Shown one piece after another: positions 34,141 to 43,306 of a stretch of DNA of 64,000 nucleotides. Numbering within the stretch: the first letter of the stretch is position 1; every line of letters starts with the position of its first letter. This DNA is from Petrocella sp024636985 (lineage in GTDB: Bacteria; Bacillota; Clostridia; Lachnospirales; Vallitaleaceae): positions 1-64,000 of the forward strand of contig JAGXFY010000021.1 of NCBI GenBank assembly GCA_024636985.1. The letters run 5' to 3'. The position numbers were made by a program, and so were the translations under genes. The notes beneath the pieces are model-generated. The model ran no database searches. It worked only from the letters and a program-made list of their open reading frames with translations, and was not told where the DNA came from.

Positions 34141-35049
34141 CTAAACTTTCAAATACTTGTGAATTGTCAATCGGCTACCGATGAGTCCAATCAAAATACC
34201 AAACAAAGCGGCCATTGGAACTAGGTTCTTATAGATATCCATAATATTCATAAATATTAAATAATTACTGATGAGTACAAACTCAGTCGTTACGACTTCA
34301 ATGACTTTTTCATAAAATACATAAATAATAGATAATGGGATTACCGCTCCTATAATACCTATAATGGCACCTTCAATGATAAAGGGTCCTTTGATGAAGG
34401 CATCTTTTGCACCGATATATTTCATAATCTCAATTTCTTTTTGTCTTGTTGATATGCCAAGACGTATGGTGTTGGATATTAAGAAAATTGAAATAATCAA
34501 TAAAATAGCGACAAGTACAAGGCTGGAATAGCGTACCAATGTATTAAAACTTTGCATGATTTCAACAACTTGTTCCGCCTGTCTAATATTTCTTACATTC
34601 GGTAAAGATTCAATATATGTAACCAAGTCCTTTTGCGTCTCTAGTCTGGCAAAATAAACTTCCAATGATGCTGAATCTTTCAAGGGATTTTCACCTTCAA
34701 AGCCTGCCAGCTGGTCTTCTTTTCCAGAAAAGTACTCATTTTTAAAATTGGTCCAGGCTTCCTCAGGCGATATATAATTCACCTTGTGCACTTCATTCCT
34801 TACTTCAAGAAGACCTTTGATTTCGATTATCTGTTCTTCGCTTGTACCTTCATCAAAAAATACCGTCATACCCATCGTTGTTTCTATAGCATCTAACATA
34901 TAATCCATATTAACACTTACTGTATAAAAGATGCCAACCATAAATATACAAGCAGATATCGTCGTAATAGAAGCAAAGGACATCAATTGATTCTTGATGA
35001 TGTTCATAAATCCTTGACCCATCAAATAAAAGATTGTTCTAATTTTCAT
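34141..35049 (-). CDS. ftsX: Cell division protein FtsX
   Basis: 302 aa from the ATG at 35049. A transmembrane helix near residues 20-42, a large extracellular loop (about 45-165, VFFDEGTSEEQIIEIK... through NIRQAEQVVEIM) and three C-terminal helices (LVLVAILLIISIFLIS, IEGAIIGIIGAVIPLSIIYV, LVPMAALFGILIGLIG) match the FtsX topology. It transmits FtsE ATP hydrolysis to extracellular hydrolase activators. It overlaps the ftsE stop by 11 bp, with GGGGGA upstream of the ATG inside ftsE. Confidence 0.96.
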   Translation of the reverse strand: MKIRTIFYLMGQGFMNIIKNQLMSFASITTISACIFMVGIFYTVSVNMDYMLDAIETTMGMTVFFDEGTSEEQIIEIKGLLEVRNEVHKVNYISPEEAWTNFKNEYFSGKEDQLAGFEGENPLKDSASLEVYFARLETQKDLVTYIESLPNVRNIRQAEQVVEIMQSFNTLVRYSSLVLVAILLIISIFLISNTIRLGISTRQKEIEIMKYIGAKDAFIKGPFIIEGAIIGIIGAVIPLSIIYVFYEKVIEVVTTEFVLISNYLIFMNIMDIYKNLVPMAALFGILIGLIGSRLTIHKYLKV

Positions 35050-35725
35050 AGCCGTAATCCCCCTTTTGCATGTCTCTGACGACACGGCCTTCTCTAAGGG
35101 TTATGACGCGCTTTTTCATTGAATTAACAACTTCCTTATCATGGGTTACCACGACGACGGTTGTACCCCTTAGATTAATATCAAGAAGTAACTTCATAAT
35201 CTCCCATGATGTTTTTGGATCTAAGTTTCCGGTAGGCTCATCTGCAAGTAGGATTGGAGGATTATTGACAATCGCTCTTGCTAAGGCTGCTCTTTGCTGC
35301 TCGCCACCTGAAAGTTGTTTGGGATGCATATTCGCTTTTTGAGATAACCCTACAAGTGAAAGTACCATAGGTACATTCCGTCGTATGGTTCTTGTCGGTG
35401 CTTCCGTCACTTTCAAAGTGAAGGCTACATTGTTATATATCGTCATTTTCTCCAATAATCTAAAGTCCTGAAATACAACACCAATACTACGCCTAAGTTT
35501 TGGTATTTTACTTCTTCTTAACTTAGTTATATCTTTTTCCTCAACATGTAATTTGCCACTTGTCGGATTGATTTCCTTCATTAATAATTTTAATAATGTA
35601 GACTTACCTGAGCCTGAGCTACCAACAATAAATACAAAGGCTCCTTTTTCTATCTCAAATGACACGTCATCCAAAGCCTTTACGCCATTTGGATACACTT
35701 TTGTCACATTTTCCAATCGAATCAT
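35039..35725 (-). CDS. ftsE: Cell division ATP-binding protein FtsE
   Basis: A 228-aa ABC ATPase: Walker A GSSGSGKST (35-43), LEKMTIYNNVAFTL, signature LSGGEQQRAALARAIV, Walker B ILLADEPTGNLD, and the H-loop VTHD. It pairs with FtsX. The first gene of ftsE-ftsX-envC, with GGGAGGC before the ATG. The extra C-terminal reach (MQKGDYGYEN) is where ftsX begins. Confidence 0.97.
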   Translation of the reverse strand: MIRLENVTKVYPNGVKALDDVSFEIEKGAFVFIVGSSGSGKSTLLKLLMKEINPTSGKLHVEEKDITKLRRSKIPKLRRSIGVVFQDFRLLEKMTIYNNVAFTLKVTEAPTRTIRRNVPMVLSLVGLSQKANMHPKQLSGGEQQRAALARAIVNNPPILLADEPTGNLDPKTSWEIMKLLLDINLRGTTVVVVTHDKEVVNSMKKRVITLREGRVVRDMQKGDYGYEN

Positions 35726-35853
35726 TTTAAGCCTCCCAGCGCCTTTAAGCCAACTGAATTCCTTAATAAAAATGCATTCATTCTTCGAGCAAGTTATATT
35801 AAGTCCTTTTGTTCTCTTTCATAACAAAAAAATATAAAAGTATGTGTCTTAGA

Positions 35854-35890
35854 AAAAGCAAACTTGGTTATCCACACCAAACTTGCTTTT
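35854..35890 (-). terminator. Terminator of the CdaR-like regulator gene
   Basis: A 14-bp stem AAAAGCAAGTTTGG/CCAAGTTTGCTTTT (two G-U pairs) on the minus strand with a T-rich tail, 49 bp after the regulator stop. The 9-nt loop happens to be a perfect DnaA box (TTATCCACA, 35868-35876). Confidence 0.8.
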
Positions 35891-35939
35891 CATGTTCTAA
35901 TAAGATTAAAGCTTCAATACGCATGATTATGCTTTAATC

Positions 35940-37031
35940 TTAATAATCAGATTCAACCATGTATTTCATATATTTTACAACCATTAAGGCAATCTTAAAT
36001 GTTATAGCATCTTCAAACACTCTTAAATCTAACCCGGTGTTTTTTTGTAGCTTATCCAAACGGTATACCAACGTGTTTCTATGAATATAGAGTTGTCTAG
36101 ATGTTTCTGAAACATTAAGACTATTTTCAAAAAACTTGTTGATGGTGGACAGTGTCTCTTCATCAAAATCATCTGGAGATTTATCTTGGAATATTTCGGA
36201 GATAAACATCTTACATAAGGGGATTGGAAGCTGATAAATCAAACGTCCTATACCCAAGCGGCTATAAGCCATAATATGCGTTTCCGTATAAAAAATCTTG
36301 CCGACTTCAAGTGCCATTTTAGCTTCTTTATAGGACCTTGATACATCTTTTATATCTCTAACTGCTGTACCTATGGCTATAAATACCGAACTCATAGCTT
36401 CTGCATTAAGAGTGTCAAGAATCATTTTTGCAATACGATCAATCTCTTCTTGTCCATCTCCCTCCTTAAGTTCCTTAACCAATATGATGTTTTTCTCATC
36501 AACAGCTGTTATGAATTCTTTGGTTTTTGATGGGAATATATTTCTGACCACTTCAAGGGCGTTGTTATCCTTTTCCATTTTGGTTTCAATAATAAAAGCA
36601 ACGCGTTTGACGTCTGTGTCAATGTGAAGTTTTTTGGAACGGTTATAGATGTCCACCAGCAATAAGTTGTCTAAAAGTAAATTCTTAACAAAGTTGTCTT
36701 TATCAAAACGTTCTTTGTAGGCTACAAGTAAATTTTGTATCTGAAAAGATGCAATCTTTCCAATCTTGTAGACATCTTCTGCCTCGCCTCTAGCTGATAT
36801 AACATATTCAACCGTATTGTCATCAAAGACTTTAAAAAACTGGTATCCTTGGACCAGCTGGCTCTCTGCTTGAGAGTTTACAAAATCAGGTACAGCAAAA
36901 TTATACTCATCCATTTTATCTTCTTCTGTTGCGGCTAATACTTTACCTTCTGCATCCATAACACTTAGTTCAATTCTTGTTATAGTTTTAAGTCCATCGA
37001 TGGTCGTTTGCAATATTTGATTAGATATCAT
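35940..37031 (-). CDS. CdaR/PucR-family transcriptional regulator
   Basis: 363 aa. The N-terminal domain (LQTTIDGLKTITRIELSVMDAEGKVLAATEE...) resembles the sugar-diacid recognition domain, a middle GGDEF-like region (VAFIIETKM...AIGTAVRDIKDVSRSYKEAKMALEVG) is typical of CdaR, and the C-terminal PucR helix-turn-helix ends with SRQLYIHRNTLVYRLDKLQKNTGLDL. Such proteins activate sugar-acid or purine-catabolism genes. Here it follows ugpC/msmX (ending 151 bp upstream) with its own region, so it might control sugar transport, but its ligand is unknown. Confidence 0.88.
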   Translation of the reverse strand: MISNQILQTTIDGLKTITRIELSVMDAEGKVLAATEEDKMDEYNFAVPDFVNSQAESQLVQGYQFFKVFDDNTVEYVISARGEAEDVYKIGKIASFQIQNLLVAYKERFDKDNFVKNLLLDNLLLVDIYNRSKKLHIDTDVKRVAFIIETKMEKDNNALEVVRNIFPSKTKEFITAVDEKNIILVKELKEGDGQEEIDRIAKMILDTLNAEAMSSVFIAIGTAVRDIKDVSRSYKEAKMALEVGKIFYTETHIMAYSRLGIGRLIYQLPIPLCKMFISEIFQDKSPDDFDEETLSTINKFFENSLNVSETSRQLYIHRNTLVYRLDKLQKNTGLDLRVFEDAITFKIALMVVKYMKYMVESDY

Positions 37032-37132
37032 ATGATAGTCTCCTTATACTCAGTATCGAGCTACTCGTATAGCTACAATTCACTTCGAGCTAAACCTAAT
37101 TCTATTCTATAGTATATTATTCAAAATTAAAA

Positions 37133-37162
37133 GAGGAAATACACATTTTTGTGCATTCCCTC
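37133..37162 (-). terminator. Terminator of the UgpC-type ATPase gene
   Basis: A 13-bp stem GAGGGAATGCACA/TGTGTATTTCCTC (two G-U pairs) with a TTTTAATTTT tail on the minus strand, 20 bp after the stop codon. Confidence 0.82.
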
Positions 37163-37182
37163 GAATTTTAATTTATTTTAGG

Positions 37183-38295
37183 CTAGTTTGTAATAACTTG
37201 CTCTGTTTCTTTATCAAATATATGCAGTCTTTTCAAATCAAATCCTACTACTACAGTTTCACCAGGCTTAGCTTGTGATCTTGGACCTACACGTGCGGTA
37301 CAATCATAGGTATCCACTGAACCAATTAGAATGATTTCTGCACCTAGCATTTCAGTAACATTGACTTCAAAGTTAACCAATGCTTTTGGATGAGACTCTA
37401 TAAAAGCTTCTTCGTCATGAATATCTTCCGGACGAATGCCCATGATAATCTCTTTACCAATATAACCACCATCTATAAGCTTTTGTGCTTTTTCTTCTAT
37501 TAATATAACTGAATTGGTACCAAAGAGTAATGAAACTTCATTATCGGTTTTTTCCACTTTTGCTTCAATGAAGTTCATTTGTGGTGAACCAATGAAACCG
37601 GCAACAAATACATTATTTGGTCTTTCATATAAGTTTGAAGGCGTATCACATTGCTGAATAATACCATCTTTCATAACGACAATTCTTGTACCTAATGTCA
37701 TGGCCTCAACTTGGTCATGTGTTACATAGATAATGGTTGTTTGTAGCCTTCTATGCAATTTTGAAATCTCAACACGCATCTGAACCCTTAATTTGGCATC
37801 TAAGTTCGATAGAGGTTCATCCATGAGAAATACCTTAGGCTCTCTAACAATCGCACGCCCCATGGCAACACGTTGTCTTTGTCCACCTGATAAAGCCTTC
37901 GGTTTACGATCTAATAATACTTCAATACCTAGAATTTTTGCTGCTTCTTGTACGCGTCGGTCAATTTCTGCCTTTGGTGTTTTACGTAATTTAAGCCCAA
38001 AAGCCATGTTATCATACACGGTCATGTGTGGGTATAAAGCATAGTTTTGGAAAACCATTGCAATGTCCCTGTCTTTGGGTTCTACATCATTTACCCTTTT
38101 TTCACCAATAAAAAGTTCGCCTTCACTGATGTCTTCTAAACCTGCGATCATTCTTAATGTAGTCGACTTACCACATCCAGACGGACCAACAAAGATAATA
38201 AACTCCTTGTCTGCCACATCAAGACTAAAATCCTGTACCGCTGTTACATTACCAGGATAAACTTTTTTAATACCTTTCAAAGATAAACTTGCCAT
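37183..38295 (-). CDS. Sugar ABC transporter ATP-binding protein (UgpC/MsmX/MalK family)
   Basis: 370 aa: Walker A GPSGCGKST (37-45), FQNYALYPHMTVYDNMAFGL, signature LSGGQRQRVAMGRAIV, Walker B VFLMDEPLSNLD, VTHDQVEAMTLG, then a C-terminal TOBE/regulatory domain (IGSPQMNFIEA..., IMGIRPEDIHDE..., FDLKRLHIFDKETEQ). Orphan ATPases of this type (MsmX) energise several CUT1 sugar importers. No permease or binding protein is near, so it is probably a shared ATPase. AAGGGGG lies 11 nt before the ATG, a long spacing. A cre-like site lies 166 bp upstream. Confidence 0.93.
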   Translation of the reverse strand: MASLSLKGIKKVYPGNVTAVQDFSLDVADKEFIIFVGPSGCGKSTTLRMIAGLEDISEGELFIGEKRVNDVEPKDRDIAMVFQNYALYPHMTVYDNMAFGLKLRKTPKAEIDRRVQEAAKILGIEVLLDRKPKALSGGQRQRVAMGRAIVREPKVFLMDEPLSNLDAKLRVQMRVEISKLHRRLQTTIIYVTHDQVEAMTLGTRIVVMKDGIIQQCDTPSNLYERPNNVFVAGFIGSPQMNFIEAKVEKTDNEVSLLFGTNSVILIEEKAQKLIDGGYIGKEIIMGIRPEDIHDEEAFIESHPKALVNFEVNVTEMLGAEIILIGSVDTYDCTARVGPRSQAKPGETVVVGFDLKRLHIFDKETEQVITN

Positions 38296-38736
38296 AATTG
38301 CGCGTGCCCCCTTGCGAATTGTTATTATTCTAAGTGTTAATGTTCAGCAACTGTTAAGTACTGCTGTAACTCATGAAAATAACTATACTATATCTAATTC
38401 CTTAAAACCACTGGTTAATTCAACAAAAGGCTTAGATACAATTTGTTTATATTGCATACGGGGTACGCTTTCATGTATTATTGAACACATCCTTTGATTT
38501 TTTATAGAGATTATAACGAAGTTTTGGTATTTCCATATCTCTATTCTATGGCGTCTATAGGCAACTTCACCGAAGTTAACTTACTTTTTTCGACATCCAG
38601 CGAAGCCGATTTCCACATTTTGATTTTATTTTTTTTACCATTAATAAAATTCTTAACATAATGCCCATTTTTCATAAGAGAAAGAAGCCTAACTATAGTG
38701 AATCTTCTACAATCTTCTATTTACTATAAAAATCTT
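38296..38736. other. 440-bp intergenic region
   Basis: No credible gene. It holds the upstream region of the sugar ATPase (a cre-like motif at 38461-38474), a run of AT-rich sequence, and at its right edge three copies of AATCTTCT (38701-38708, 38711-38718, 38731-38738) that follow the yitT stop and sit within an imperfect hairpin TATAGTAAAT/ATTCACTATA. No strong -35/-10 pair is seen for the ATPase gene. Confidence 0.5.
38461..38474 (-). promoter_or_regulatory. Possible cre-like (CcpA) site
   Basis: The minus strand reads ATGAAAGCGTACCC, matching WTGNAANCGNWNNC, the left and central part of the Firmicutes cre consensus WTGNAANCGNWNNCWW; the last two positions (CG) do not match. Its position 166 bp before a sugar-ATPase gene is plausible. 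This is a weak call. Confidence 0.25.
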
Positions 38737-39618
38737 CTAAAAATCATAGTGCTCATACTCTTTAAAACCTTCGCCTAGAACTTCACGAACATCTGTTACA
38801 ATAACAAATGCTCTAGGGTCTGATATCTTAACTATTTCTTTGAGTTTGACAATTTCCCTTTTCGAAACGACACAAAAAAGTACATGCTTAGCTGACGCTG
38901 TAAACATACCTTCTCCTACTAGACCGGTAACACCTCGGTCAAGTTCTGACATAATGTTTTCAGCTATGGTTTTATGATGATCTGAAATGATAAATGCAGC
39001 CTTTGAAAAATGCAAACCATCTAGAATGGCATCAATCACCTTTACAGATATAAAAACCGAAATCACCGCATACAATGTGGCTTCTGCACCAAAGATTAAA
39101 ACACCCGAAAAAATAATCGCTGAATCTAGAATCATCATAATTCTAGCCACGGATACATGCTTTATTACATGTTGAATGAGACTCGCTGCAAGATCCGTAC
39201 CACCCGTTGTTGAAAAAGCAGAAAAAACTAAGCCCAAGCCCACGCCCGCTAAGACACCACCAAAAATACTGGCTAGAAGAATATCATTTGTCAAGACCGG
39301 AAACCACTGTGTGTAAAAAAGCGCAAAAGATAAAAAAAAGGTTGCAAATAGACTTCGTCTACCAAAATCCTTGCCTTTGATAATAATGGCCAAAATAAAA
39401 AGCGGTATGTTGATGACCATATTGGTGAGCCAAAGGGGTAGACCGCCCTCAACCATGTTTAGGGTTAATCCCTTGACAATAATGGCTATACCGGTTACAC
39501 CACCGGTAACCATATCTAGTGGCTCAAAAAAAGCATTGATTGCAATTGCCAGTATGGTCACACCGACTATAATATATAAATAATCTACCCAAGCTTTTCG
39601 TGTTCTTATTAATTCCAT
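38737..39618 (-). CDS. YitT family membrane protein
   Basis: 293 aa with five or six membrane segments in the first 180 residues (for example YLYIIVGVTILAIAINAF, INIPLFILAIII, GVLAGVGLGLVFSAFSTTGGTDLAA) and a soluble C-terminal DUF2179-type domain (FIISDHHKTIAENIMSELDRGVTGLVGEGMFTASAKHVLFCVVSKREI in outline). The conserved STTGGTDLAA motif marks the family. Function is unknown in bacteria. It starts 12 bp after tagA with AGGAGA upstream, so it belongs to the LCP-tagA transcript. No strong terminator is seen after its stop. Confidence 0.85.
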   Translation of the reverse strand: MELIRTRKAWVDYLYIIVGVTILAIAINAFFEPLDMVTGGVTGIAIIVKGLTLNMVEGGLPLWLTNMVINIPLFILAIIIKGKDFGRRSLFATFFLSFALFYTQWFPVLTNDILLASIFGGVLAGVGLGLVFSAFSTTGGTDLAASLIQHVIKHVSVARIMMILDSAIIFSGVLIFGAEATLYAVISVFISVKVIDAILDGLHFSKAAFIISDHHKTIAENIMSELDRGVTGLVGEGMFTASAKHVLFCVVSKREIVKLKEIVKISDPRAFVIVTDVREVLGEGFKEYEHYDF

Positions 39619-39630
39619 CTTTTAAGTCTC

Positions 39631-40368
39631 CTATAGGTATTTCTTACCTTCAACTATAACTTTTAATAAAAATATAGGCAGTCTAACCATTCTTTTGGCA
39701 CGTGTAGGTTGGGTAATCAAACGATAAAACCACTCCAAGCCTAATTTAATGTAAATATCCGGTGCCCGTTTAACCTTCCCTGACATACCATCAAAGGAAC
39801 CTCCAACACCCATCAATACACTTGCATTTAGCCTATCCCTATTGTTATCAATCCAGTATTCCTGTTTTGGTGCACCAAGACCAACGAGAAGAAAATCCGG
39901 GTCTAGAGCATTGATAGACGCTACAATATGTTCATCGTTATCAAAATAACCATTATGGACACCTACAATTTTTAAGTTGGTGTATTTTTCTTCCATTTTT
40001 TTCTTCGCCAATTCAGCTACACCTTGCCCAGCACCTAAAAAATAGACTTTTATTTCTTTATTTTGAATTTGATTGAAAACTTCTTGAATCAAATCAAAGC
40101 CAGCCACCCGTTCCGGTAATGGCTGACCAAGTAGTTTCGATGCTATAACAACCCCTATGCCGTCCGGAACAACCAATTCACTATCATTCAGTATGGCTTG
40201 TAATCTTGAGTCATGATAGGCCTCCATAACAATTTCTGGATTTGGCGTAAAAACAGAAGCTTTCTTCCGTTCTTGTAAGCATTTTACAATAAAGGCTGCA
40301 GCTTCTGATCTTGTAATATGGTGAAACTTGGTTCCTAATATGTTAATGCTTTTTCTGACTAATCTCAT
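39631..40368 (-). CDS. WecG/TagA/CpsF family glycosyltransferase
   Basis: 245 aa. Typical motifs are INILGTKFHHITRSEAAAFIV, TPNPEIVMEAYHD, VVPDGIGVVIASKLLGQPLPERVAGFDLI, YFLGAGQGVAE, VVGVHNGYF and DFLLVGLGAPKQEYWI...VGGSFDGMSGKVKRAPDIYIKLGLEWFYRL in outline. TagA adds N-acetylmannosamine to undecaprenyl-PP-GlcNAc in wall teichoic acid linkage-unit synthesis; WecG acts on enterobacterial antigen. Its ATG overlaps the stop of the upstream small gene (ATGA), and LCP ligases are directly upstream, which supports a wall-glycopolymer role. Confidence 0.93.
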   Translation of the reverse strand: MRLVRKSINILGTKFHHITRSEAAAFIVKCLQERKKASVFTPNPEIVMEAYHDSRLQAILNDSELVVPDGIGVVIASKLLGQPLPERVAGFDLIQEVFNQIQNKEIKVYFLGAGQGVAELAKKKMEEKYTNLKIVGVHNGYFDNDEHIVASINALDPDFLLVGLGAPKQEYWIDNNRDRLNASVLMGVGGSFDGMSGKVKRAPDIYIKLGLEWFYRLITQPTRAKRMVRLPIFLLKVIVEGKKYL

Positions 40369-40904
40369 TTTAATGTGTATGCCCCCTTAATCATGATAAA
40401 GGCTTTCTCAGTAATCTTTATGCCTCTTCCATCATCCCTCGAAATCAGAAGATGATGCTGCATGGGTACAAAGGCTCCGCCTTTAAGGTCTAAGCCTTGA
40501 GTCAAATCTGCCAACCCATCACCATTTTCACCTTCAATAACCGTTGCTTTACCAGCTCTTAAAATAAGCTCTGTTCCGCCACCACATAGAATTGTATCTC
40601 CTACTGCAGCTTCTACGACAATAAAAGAACTGCCCGATTGTCCTGCAATCTGCTGATCAATATATGCATAAATGGCCTTCATATCCATTTGTTCAGCTTC
40701 CTCATCTGATTCAGATGGATTAATCTTAGACAATAATGTTGTCATGATTTCACTCGTTTTCTGATCCACATAAGATTTTGTAACCAACGGATCATTGACC
40801 GTACCCGGTTCTGTAGATCCAGCTTCCATACTGATACCAATAATCCAATTAACCATAATAATGGTACATAATATTCCTATAATAACGCTTATTTTCTTCT
40901 TCAT
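40365..40904 (-). CDS. Anchored exported protein of unknown function (179 aa)
   Basis: I do not recognise this protein. It has an N-terminal membrane segment (MKKKISVIIGILCTIIMVNWIIGISM), a polar linker with a Ser/Asp/Glu stretch (PSESDEEAEQMDMKAIYAYIDQQIAG) and a C-terminal beta-rich, Gly-rich part (VGDTILCGGGTELILRAGKATVIEGENGDGLADLTQG). The ATG at 40904 is chosen because GAGGTGG lies 5 nt before it; an upstream TTG is unlikely. It sits between LCP2 and tagA with 18-bp and overlapping junctions, so it probably takes part in the same wall-polymer process. Confidence 0.75.
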   Translation of the reverse strand: MKKKISVIIGILCTIIMVNWIIGISMEAGSTEPGTVNDPLVTKSYVDQKTSEIMTTLLSKINPSESDEEAEQMDMKAIYAYIDQQIAGQSGSSFIVVEAAVGDTILCGGGTELILRAGKATVIEGENGDGLADLTQGLDLKGGAFVPMQHHLLISRDDGRGIKITEKAFIMIKGAYTLK

Positions 40905-40922
40905 CTCAAACCACCTCAATGT

Positions 40923-42254
40923 TTATTCTTCTGTGTTCCCTAGAACTATGATGATCTGATGTGTCTGATCCATCAATTCAGGTTGAATGACCATTTCAGA
41001 ATCCTTAAATTGAGCCTTTAATTCCTCATAAGCTTCAGGTATGGGTACATAGATTTTTGTTTTTTCTACCGGTTTTTCTTCGTAGTCTATAGCTTCAATA
41101 GGATCATAACCCTGTTCTTTAAGTTTATTACTTGTTTTACCTGCCAGCCCCTTAATATTAGTGCCATTTTGCACCGATATGGTCAGACTTTTTATATCTA
41201 TAATCTCTTCTGGCGACACTTCAATAACTGCTTCTTCAATATTGTCAGAAGCTAAAAATGGTTCATTGATAATTTTATCCAAAAGTTCTTTCGTCGCATC
41301 ATAGTCATAAATATAATAAGAACCACCTTTGTCGCTAGGGTCTCTTGGTAACATATGCATAACAAAATTTTCCGGTTTGATTCGATCGAGGAAGATCAGA
41401 TAATCTACCGCATTTTCAAAATTCGTGTCTACTTTGACCAATACTGCACCGACAACATTTACCATATTGAGTCTATTTTTTGTATTGAGCAACTGCTCAA
41501 CAAAAGCCTTCATAAATACTTGTTGCATCTCTACTCGGCCTACATCGCCACTGGCATACCCCGATCTGAACCTGACCAATTGTTCGGCTTGAGCACCATT
41601 AATATATTGCTCACCTTTTTTTAGATTAATATTTAAATCTTGTAATGGATCACTATATTTCATATCCACAGGTATATCAATTTTGATTTCACCAATCGTA
41701 TCTACAATATATCTAAACACATCCAGTTTTACATTCACATAGTAATCAATGGGTATGCCTAAGTTACTTTCTAAAACTTCTACAGAGGCTTCGTTTCGAT
41801 CTTCAGTAACATAGGCTGGTATGCCATTAATTTTGACGACTTGATTCACATCACTTCTTCGCTCTTTAATTTTACTGTACATATCATCAGGTATTTTTAC
41901 CTTTGTATCTCGTGGTACCGATACAATGTCGACCTTACCACTTTCATGGTGAAAAAATACAACCATCGTTACATCGGTCCTATAACTGTCCTCATCCACA
42001 CCAAAAACAGCAAATGTGGTCAACTTCTTGTCTCCGAAAATATCTTCCCCATCCGGGTCTGCAGCATTTGCTGCGCCATACTCTGTCAAGTTGTATTTGG
42101 ATAGATCCAACATACCGCCGATACTATTACCCATTACTACAACATAGATAACTGTACCTATACCAACGACTGCCATGAGCAGCGCAAAGGTTGATAAGAA
42201 TATTTGTATGAATTTATTGACCAATTGTTTTTTTTGCTTTTTTTTTGACACCAT
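40923..42254 (-). CDS. LCP family (LytR-CpsA-Psr) protein with LytR C-terminal domain
   Basis: About 443 aa. A charged N-terminus, a membrane helix (FIQIFLSTFALLMAVVGIGTVIYVVVM), the LCP catalytic domain with FGVDEDSYRTDVTMVVFFH, SVPRDTKVKIP, IGEIKIDIPVDMKYSDP, AEQLVRFR and YASGDVGRVEMQQ (the Arg/Asp set for lipid-pyrophosphate binding), then a C-terminal LytR_C domain (SLTISVQNGTNIKGLAGKTSNKLKEQGYD). LCP enzymes ligate teichoic acids or other glycopolymers to peptidoglycan. AGGAGG precedes the start; ATG and an adjacent GTG are both possible. Second of two tandem LCP genes. Confidence 0.92.
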   Translation of the reverse strand: MVSKKKQKKQLVNKFIQIFLSTFALLMAVVGIGTVIYVVVMGNSIGGMLDLSKYNLTEYGAANAADPDGEDIFGDKKLTTFAVFGVDEDSYRTDVTMVVFFHHESGKVDIVSVPRDTKVKIPDDMYSKIKERRSDVNQVVKINGIPAYVTEDRNEASVEVLESNLGIPIDYYVNVKLDVFRYIVDTIGEIKIDIPVDMKYSDPLQDLNINLKKGEQYINGAQAEQLVRFRSGYASGDVGRVEMQQVFMKAFVEQLLNTKNRLNMVNVVGAVLVKVDTNFENAVDYLIFLDRIKPENFVMHMLPRDPSDKGGSYYIYDYDATKELLDKIINEPFLASDNIEEAVIEVSPEEIIDIKSLTISVQNGTNIKGLAGKTSNKLKEQGYDPIEAIDYEEKPVEKTKIYVPIPEAYEELKAQFKDSEMVIQPELMDQTHQIIIVLGNTEE

Positions 42255-42286
42255 GAAGCCTCCTATATACATTCGTTATGAATAAA

Positions 42287-43306
42287 TTACTCTGTTGATG
42301 CATTTCTATTATTTATGAGTGAATCAACAGTCTCTCTGGCTTCTTCAAGCTCAAAGTACTGCATCCAGCGTTCATCCACCAACTCCCCATATGAGGGGAT
42401 GGTTATCATATTTTCAGGTGATAACACATGTTCCAACTCCAAATTGAAAAAAAATTCAGCGTATTTCAACATGACAACCATTCCGAAATCTGTATCAATG
42501 TACTTATAGCCTTTTGAGACCAACTTACTAATCTGATTAAAATCTCTGCTTCCTAAAACCTGATCCACCATGGCTGCAATGAATGCTTGTTGTACTTGAA
42601 TTCTTTGCAAATCACCCATTTTGTATTTACGGTATCTGACCAATTGCTCTGCTTTATCACCATCTAGGTGTTGCAGGCCTGGTTGAAGATCTATTTGTAA
42701 ATCCTGAACAGGATCCATATAGTACATTCTTTGAGGTACATCAAATTCTACACCACCAACCGCATCCACCACTTCACGTAAACCGGAAGTGTCTATGGTC
42801 ATTATATAATCAATCTCTAAACCTGTTATACCTTCAACAATCAATCGTACGTCTTCAAGGGCTCTCTCATCCCATCCTATTAGAGAATAAATGTTATTAA
42901 TCTTAGCATGAGCAATCCTGTTTTTAGGATTGTTCTCCTTAATGGTCTTGAAGGGCTCTTCATCAAAGTAAATCTCCAAATCTCTTGGGATGGAAATAAG
43001 TTGTACCTTATTCTCTTTAGGGTCAATGTGACCAACCATAAGAACATCTGTCAAACCGCCAGACGTGTCAAAACCAATAAAGAGGCCATTAATCGTCTCC
43101 GGTATGGCTTTTGCTGCCTCTTCTGCTTCTCGCTGTGCATCCTGCAGTTCTTGATCTCTTAATTTTTTTGTATCTAACTCAATTCTTATTTGTTCCTGCG
43201 CAGCTCTTTCTTCGCCGTTCATTTCTATAACAGCAATAAAGGACATAGCTATAATACCCAAAGTTATGCCCAACAATAAGCCCATATGATTCGTAAATTT
43301 ATCCAT
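42287..43306 (-). CDS. LCP family (LytR-CpsA-Psr) protein
   Basis: 339 aa. An N-terminal membrane helix (GLLLGITLGIIAMSFIAVI), a Glu/Ala-rich coiled linker (EERAAQEQIRIELDTKKLRDQELQDAQREAEEAAKAIP in outline) and an LCP domain with IGFDTSGGLTDVLMVGHIDP, SIPRDLEIYF, VGGVEFDVPQRMYYMDPVQDLQIDL, AEQLVRYRKYKMGDLQRIQVQQ. It lacks the LytR_C domain of its neighbour. First gene of the LCP-LCP-small protein-tagA-yitT cluster. Tandem LCP paralogues with different tails suggest different polymer donors. Confidence 0.92.
   Translation of the reverse strand: MDKFTNHMGLLLGITLGIIAMSFIAVIEMNGEERAAQEQIRIELDTKKLRDQELQDAQREAEEAAKAIPETINGLFIGFDTSGGLTDVLMVGHIDPKENKVQLISIPRDLEIYFDEEPFKTIKENNPKNRIAHAKINNIYSLIGWDERALEDVRLIVEGITGLEIDYIMTIDTSGLREVVDAVGGVEFDVPQRMYYMDPVQDLQIDLQPGLQHLDGDKAEQLVRYRKYKMGDLQRIQVQQAFIAAMVDQVLGSRDFNQISKLVSKGYKYIDTDFGMVVMLKYAEFFFNLELEHVLSPENMITIPSYGELVDERWMQYFELEEARETVDSLINNRNASTE

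Noticed and set aside
35868..35876. A perfect DnaA box TTATCCACA
   Set aside because: It is the loop of the CdaR-gene terminator hairpin and stands alone; likely chance, although the coincidence is odd.
38701..38738. Three AATCTTCT repeats taken as a short CRISPR or tandem repeat array
   Set aside because: Units are 8 bp with unequal spacing and no CRISPR-like spacers; they are simple AT-rich repeats in a hairpin.
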